A DNA stretch of 61,727 nt, taken from the NCBI GenBank assembly GCA_019119395.1, contig DWXC01000015.1:1-61727 (forward strand), read 5' to 3'. This DNA comes from Candidatus Borkfalkia stercoripullorum (GTDB lineage: Bacteria > Bacillota > Clostridia > Christensenellales > Borkfalkiaceae). A model generated the notes under the pieces. It was not told where the DNA came from, did not search any database, and was given only the letters and a program-made list of their open reading frames with translations. How positions within the stretch are numbered: the first letter of the stretch is position 1; each line of letters opens with the position of its first letter. Shown piece after piece: positions 58,592 through 61,727 of this stretch. Position numbers and translations under genes: made by a program.

Positions 58592-59185
58592 ATGAATATT
58601 GTAATCGACGTTATATTCGTGCTGTTTTTGGCGCTGATGTTCTTTTTCGGGTTCCGCAAAGGCTTTTTGACGAAGGCTTGGTGGCTGCTCGATATCGGAT
58701 TGATCGTCATTTTCGGCATCTTTCTCACGCCGTCTATTAAAGCGGCTTTGGACGGAAGTCTGACTCCCGCGCTGGAAAATGCGTTCACGTCGATGGTGGA
58801 ATCTTCGGGCATGAATCTCGATCCCGCCGAATTTGCGGGCATCGTCACGTCCGTCATCATTTGGATCGGGATCGGCATAATCGTCATCATCGTAATGGCG
58901 ATCATCAAAGCCGTTTTGCGCCGCGTGAATAAAATCAAATTTTTCGGGTTCATCGATAAGTTGCTCGGCGGCGTCTACGCCGTAGCCATTTCGCTTGCCG
59001 TGCTGGTCGTGCTCGGCGCGCTCGCGGGTACTTTCGTAAACTTTGATGTGATGAAAAATGCGGCGGATTTCTGTTCGCAGACTTATATCTTCAAGTATGT
59101 ATTCGGCGCGAATCCTTTCCAGCAATATGCCGATCAGTATGTGCCGCTCGGCACATGGATCGCAGGGCTTATCCCGCAGAGCTGA
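58592..59185 (+). CDS. CvpA-family membrane protein
   Basis: The 197-residue protein has four helices in the CvpA arrangement, starting VIDVIFVLFLALMFFFGFRK, with GFLTKAWWLLDIGLIVIFGI as helix 2 and FIDKLLGGVYAVAISLAVLV near the C-terminus. CvpA proteins are linked to envelope integrity. It lies 63 nt after the zinc-ribbon gene and ahead of a strong terminator. GAGGTAAC precedes the ATG. Confidence 0.82.
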   Translation: MNIVIDVIFVLFLALMFFFGFRKGFLTKAWWLLDIGLIVIFGIFLTPSIKAALDGSLTPALENAFTSMVESSGMNLDPAEFAGIVTSVIIWIGIGIIVIIVMAIIKAVLRRVNKIKFFGFIDKLLGGVYAVAISLAVLVVLGALAGTFVNFDVMKNAADFCSQTYIFKYVFGANPFQQYADQYVPLGTWIAGLIPQS

Positions 59186-59245
59186 GTATGCTTTGGGTAC
59201 GCCTTTGCGCGAAAAAGTAATAATATCGGAGAGAAAAATATCGAT

Positions 59246-59277
59246 AAAAAGCCCGTCGCGACAGCGGCGGGCTTTTT
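59246..59277 (+). terminator. Terminator after the CvpA-like gene
   Basis: AAAAAGCCCG...CGGGCTTTTT stem around TCGCGACAGCGG, ending in T residues. Confidence 0.85.
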
Positions 59278-59540
59278 GCCTGGCGGGAAAAATTCGCCGC
59301 ATCCTCCGTTACAGGGTTGGTACGGATACGAGAGCAGCCTCCGTTGCGGAACAGGTACGGGCAGGGGGAACACTGCGCCCGGACGGCAGCAAAAAAGGGA
59401 AAAATAAGTATGCGCAATTTCGCGCTGCGGATATGATGTTGAGTCGCTTTTTCGGACCTCTTTACAAAAAATTCCATCGCGGGCGCGGTATAAGCGGCGG
59501 AAACGCGGGGAATAATAACGGGTGTAAGGAGGAATACCCC
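59278..59540 (+). other. Leader region of rubrerythrin with a tandem repeat
   Basis: Two imperfect copies of CCTCCGTTNCNG-N-GGTACGG (about 59300-59327 and 59337-59364), each able to fold CCGT/ACGG, lie about 200 nt before the start. No clear promoter and no gene are seen, and I match it to no known riboswitch. The start is preceded by AAGGAGGAAT. Confidence 0.4.
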
Positions 59541-60131
59541 ATGCAGTTTACTAAGACGAAAACATTTACCAACCTTGCCCGCTCGTTTGCGGGGGAAAGC
59601 CAAGCGGGTATGCGCTATCAACTGATCGCGAAACTTGCCACGGCGGAAGAATATCCCGTTTTGGCGGATACGATACGTTCCATAGCGAAGAACGAAACGT
59701 ATCATGCAAAAACATTTTTCGACACCCTCGTACTGAAAGCGGGAAGCCGGGAAAATATCGATCTGAACGCTGGGTATCCATTCCATTTCGGCACACTTGT
59801 CGAAAATCTCGGATTCGCCGCTCAAGACGAACGCGCGGAATTCGAAGAGGTGTATCCCGCATTTGCAAAGGAGGCCAAAGAGGAGGGGTTAGACGACGTG
59901 GCGGCCCTGTTCGAGCGCGTCGCAAGCGTGGAAAAAGAGCATGTGATCGTGTTCCGCTATCTGCACGACGCCCTCCGCGACGGCACGCTGTACAAGAGGG
60001 ATAAACCGACGCTTTGGATCTGCAGCGAATGCGGCTACCGCGCCGCGACCAAAGAGGCGTGGAAAGTTTGCCCGCTGTGCAAAGCGAAACAGGGATATGT
60101 CGAAATACCCTTACCATTCGATAACGAATAA
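59541..60131 (+). CDS. rbr: Rubrerythrin
   Basis: The 196-residue protein has a ferritin-like diiron domain (FTNLARSFAGESQAGMRYQL, IAKNETYHAKTF, ASVEKEHVIVFRYL) with the conserved glutamates and histidine. The C-terminal rubredoxin-like iron site follows (CSECGYR ... CPLCKA). Rubrerythrins reduce peroxide to water with electrons from rubredoxin or NADH and protect anaerobes from oxygen. The start is ATG 59541 with a perfect AAGGAGG. Two tiny genes follow on the same transcript. Confidence 0.93.
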   Translation: MQFTKTKTFTNLARSFAGESQAGMRYQLIAKLATAEEYPVLADTIRSIAKNETYHAKTFFDTLVLKAGSRENIDLNAGYPFHFGTLVENLGFAAQDERAEFEEVYPAFAKEAKEEGLDDVAALFERVASVEKEHVIVFRYLHDALRDGTLYKRDKPTLWICSECGYRAATKEAWKVCPLCKAKQGYVEIPLPFDNE

Positions 60132-60143
60132 GGAGAAAAGAAG

Positions 60144-60320
60144 ATGAGAAACATGAAAGAATCGAACGAACAGAGCAAGACGCAGGCAAAAACGCAGGCG
60201 AAGGCGCAAAGCAGCGGTTCGGCGAGGGCGAAAGCGCAGTCCGGCAGCGCGAAAAGCAGCGCGTCCGGCGGCAGAACGAGCGCAAAGAGCACGTCTTCTA
60301 AAACAAAGTCGTGCAAGTAA
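60144..60320 (+). CDS. 58-residue basic Ala/Ser/Lys-rich protein
   Basis: A short gene starts 12 nt after rubrerythrin with a full AAGGAG 7 nt before the ATG. The product (MRNMKESNEQSKTQAKTQAK, ending STSSKTKSCK) is strongly basic and low in complexity (Lys, Ser, Ala, Gln and Gly make most of it). It is likely disordered and could bind nucleic acid like a small histone-like peptide (speculative). The strong ribosome site and operon position support real translation. Confidence 0.6.
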   Translation: MRNMKESNEQSKTQAKTQAKAQSSGSARAKAQSGSAKSSASGGRTSAKSTSSKTKSCK

Positions 60321-60442
60321 AACAAAAGTCGCGGAAGAAAAAGCGCGGACTGTGTATGCATTCGGCCTACGACGTGAACGGCAGCTATACGGGCACGCCC
60401 GAAAACGGGGAGAACCCCGTACAGGATGCGGACGATCTGTAA
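60311..60442 (+). CDS. Small protein ending PVQDADDL
   Basis: A frame overlapping the end of the previous gene can start at GTG 60311 (43 residues) or ATG 60356 (28 residues). The C-terminal part (AYDVNGSYTGTPENGENPVQ, then DADDL) is unlike random sequence and reminds me of short clostridial proteins with a YDVTGSYTGT...PVQDADDL pattern, though I cannot check this. No Shine-Dalgarno sequence precedes either start, so translation would be coupled to the gene before. Confidence 0.45.
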   Translation: MQVKQKSRKKKRGLCMHSAYDVNGSYTGTPENGENPVQDADDL

Positions 60443-60465
60443 CGCGCATATATCGCGGAATCGGG

Positions 60466-60499
60466 GAGACCTGCCGAACAGGGGCGGGCCTCTCTTTTT
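60466..60499 (+). terminator. Terminator after the rubrerythrin operon
   Basis: GAGACCTGCC pairs with GGCGGGCCTCTC (with a bulge), followed by TTTTT. Confidence 0.6.
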
Positions 60500-60523
60500 C
60501 CGTTTCGCCGTATGGAAAAATCG

Positions 60524-60552
60524 TTGACGATTTGCCCGTTCGGTGGTAAAAT
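60524..60552 (+). promoter_or_regulatory. Promoter of pfkA
   Basis: TTGACG (60524-60529), 17 nt, TAAAAT (60547-60552). Confidence 0.78.
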
Positions 60553-60594
60553 AATAGAGGACGAATTGTTCAAAGATCGGATCGGGAGAATACT

Positions 60595-61665
60595 ATGAAA
60601 ATCGGGATTTTAACGAGCGGAGGCGACTGCGCGGGGCTGAATGCGGTCATGCGCGCCATCGGCCTGTATGCCTATCGCAATATAAAAAACGCGGAGATCG
60701 TCGGCATTCCCGATGGATACGGCGGGCTCATCCGCGGCGAAAGCGCGCCCATGACGCGCGAGGATTTTGAAGGCATACTCAATATGGGCGGGACCATACT
60801 CGGCACGTCGCGTACGCCGTTCAAAATGATGACGGTTTCCGAACAGGACGGCGCCACCCGCCTGGAAAAGATGCGCGCCAATTATAAAAAGATGGGGCTC
60901 GACTGTCTATTTACGCTGGGCGGGGCGGGCACGCACAAAACGGCCGCGCTCCTGTGCGCCGAGGGGTGCAACGTTATCGGGCTTCCCAAAACCATCGATA
61001 ACGATATCTACGGCACCGACGTAACGTTCGGTTTTCACACCGCCGTCGACGTCGCCTCGGAAGCGATCGAGCGGGTGCGTACCACGGCGGCGAGCCACGG
61101 GCGGACCATACTCGTCGAGGTGATGGGCAACAAGGCGGGCTGGCTTACCCTGTACTCCGGCATCGCCGCGGGCGCGGATATCATCCTTTTGCCCGAAATA
61201 CCTTTCAACATCGATAAAATCTGCGAGGCGGTGCTGGCGAATTATGCGGCGGGCAAGCCCTGCAACATCATCGCCGTAGCCGAGGGCGCCGTGCTCGATT
61301 CGGAAGCCCCGTACAAAAAGAAAGAGCGGGCATTCGTGCGCGTTTCCCGTGGGGAAACCACGGTCACGGCGCACCTTGCCGAGGTGATCGGCGAGCGCAC
61401 GGGCGCGGAAACGCGCGGCACGGTGCTCGGATATATTCAGCGGGGCGGCAATCCTTCCGCGTACGATAAGGCGCTCTCCACGCGGCTGGGAAGCTATGCG
61501 GGGCGGCTCGCCAAGGAAGGACGGTTCGGCGTTACGGTCGCCGTGGCGGGCAGCACGATCACTTTCAACGCCTTGCAGGACGTGGCGGGGAAATACAAGC
61601 TCGTCGACCCCGCTTCCGAAATCGTCCGTGCGGCGGAGGATATCGGCGTGTGCATGGGGAGATAG
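60595..61665 (+). CDS. pfkA: 6-phosphofructokinase (group III / mixed-substrate type)
   Basis: The 356-residue enzyme phosphorylates fructose 6-phosphate in glycolysis. The N-terminus has GILTSGGDCAGLNAVMRAI. The phosphoryl-donor loop reads LGGAGTHKTA instead of GGDGS, and the second donor site is GLPKTIDNDIYGTDVTFGF, with lysine where strict ATP enzymes have glycine. MGNKAGWLTLYSGIA and GYIQRGGNPSAYD match the sugar-binding parts. The lysine is typical of PPi-using or mixed enzymes, so the donor (ATP or PPi) cannot be assigned. GGGAG precedes the ATG and the stop codon is TAG. Confidence 0.92.
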   Translation: MKIGILTSGGDCAGLNAVMRAIGLYAYRNIKNAEIVGIPDGYGGLIRGESAPMTREDFEGILNMGGTILGTSRTPFKMMTVSEQDGATRLEKMRANYKKMGLDCLFTLGGAGTHKTAALLCAEGCNVIGLPKTIDNDIYGTDVTFGFHTAVDVASEAIERVRTTAASHGRTILVEVMGNKAGWLTLYSGIAAGADIILLPEIPFNIDKICEAVLANYAAGKPCNIIAVAEGAVLDSEAPYKKKERAFVRVSRGETTVTAHLAEVIGERTGAETRGTVLGYIQRGGNPSAYDKALSTRLGSYAGRLAKEGRFGVTVAVAGSTITFNALQDVAGKYKLVDPASEIVRAAEDIGVCMGR

Positions 61666-61669
61666 GGAG

Positions 61670-61727
61670 TTCACGAAAAAAGGTTCTCGCATTTCTCGCC
61701 GAGCTGTCGGCTGCGAAATGCCGAGAG
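61670..61727 (+). repeat. Structured modular intergenic repeat, copy E (start only)
   Basis: Four nt after pfkA, TTCACGAAAAAAGG opens a hairpin-rich sequence: CTCGCATTTC is opposed by GAAATGCCGAG around CCGAGC/GTCGG. It begins like module 4 of copy D and runs off the window. Confidence 0.55.

Noticed and set aside
1-61727. tRNA or rRNA genes
   Set aside because: I looked for cloverleaf signatures such as GGTTCRAnTCC with matching acceptor arms and found none. No rRNA-like sequence was seen.

Overview
The window reads as a chromosomal segment of a strictly anaerobic, fermentative member of the Clostridia (Bacillota). The evidence is a complete electron-confurcating [FeFe]-hydrogenase operon, a second sensory-type [FeFe]-hydrogenase operon, rubrerythrin, formate-tetrahydrofolate ligase, no respiratory genes, purine-rich Shine-Dalgarno sequences and near-consensus sigma-A promoters (TTGACA, 17 nt, TATAAT) in front of many genes. 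Coding GC is high for Clostridia. The mix of families (DUF4190 zinc-ribbon proteins, PadR-DUF1700-DUF4097, ArsP_2 permease) would suit a Christensenellales-like lineage, but that placement is inference.

Layout. 1-7974: ddl, icd, a lipoprotein gene broken by an amber codon, argF, an orphan sugar-type ABC ATPase and a metal-permease-like gene. 8113-11965: a sensory-hydrogenase operon (DRTGG protein, HATPase, HydS-like protein, second DRTGG protein, PHP phosphatase) followed by a YbaK-type deacylase. 12000-17964: a candidate small RNA, a recombinase remnant, hisC, a degenerate dehydrogenase, a HAD phosphatase, a small membrane protein and citrate synthase. 18132-23199: the bifurcating hydrogenase operon (NuoE-type, HATPase, thioredoxin-like [2Fe-2S], NuoF-type, HydA). 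23299-26465: zinc-ribbon protein, XRE repressor with a long palindromic operator, sigma-like protein and a MATE exporter. 26566-34743: large membrane protein, CdaR/PucR-type regulator, malic enzyme, cytidine deaminase, S41 peptidase and the PadR-DUF1700-DUF4097 operon. 34931-40151: XRE regulator, DUF4190 protein, small unknowns, class V aminotransferase with a DUF3343 partner, nth and obgE. 40163-41774: two small membrane-protein genes boxed by inverted copies of a complex repeat. 41793-49905: yhbY, PHP phosphatase, a two-gene ABC exporter and a 1523-residue Ig-like surface protein. 49974-61665: glyS, PAP2 phosphatase, a leaderless small gene, fhs, DUF2871 protein, glnS, zinc-ribbon and CvpA membrane proteins, rubrerythrin, two tiny genes and pfkA.

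Metabolically, citrate synthase and isocitrate dehydrogenase supply the oxidative arm to 2-oxoglutarate, malic enzyme links malate and pyruvate, phosphofructokinase feeds glycolysis, and reduced ferredoxin plus NADH can be disposed of as H2 by the HydABC-type complex. The second, catalytically altered hydrogenase with kinase-like, DRTGG and PHP partners looks like a redox or H2 sensor.

The least explained signal is a family of roughly 300-650 nt modular, hairpin-rich intergenic repeats at five places (1-359, 40163-40523, 41126-41774, 52362-52665, 61670 to the window end). Their stems differ between copies by compensatory base changes, and in two copies the same end of the element sits 18-19 nt upstream of a start codon with a nearly identical Shine-Dalgarno context.
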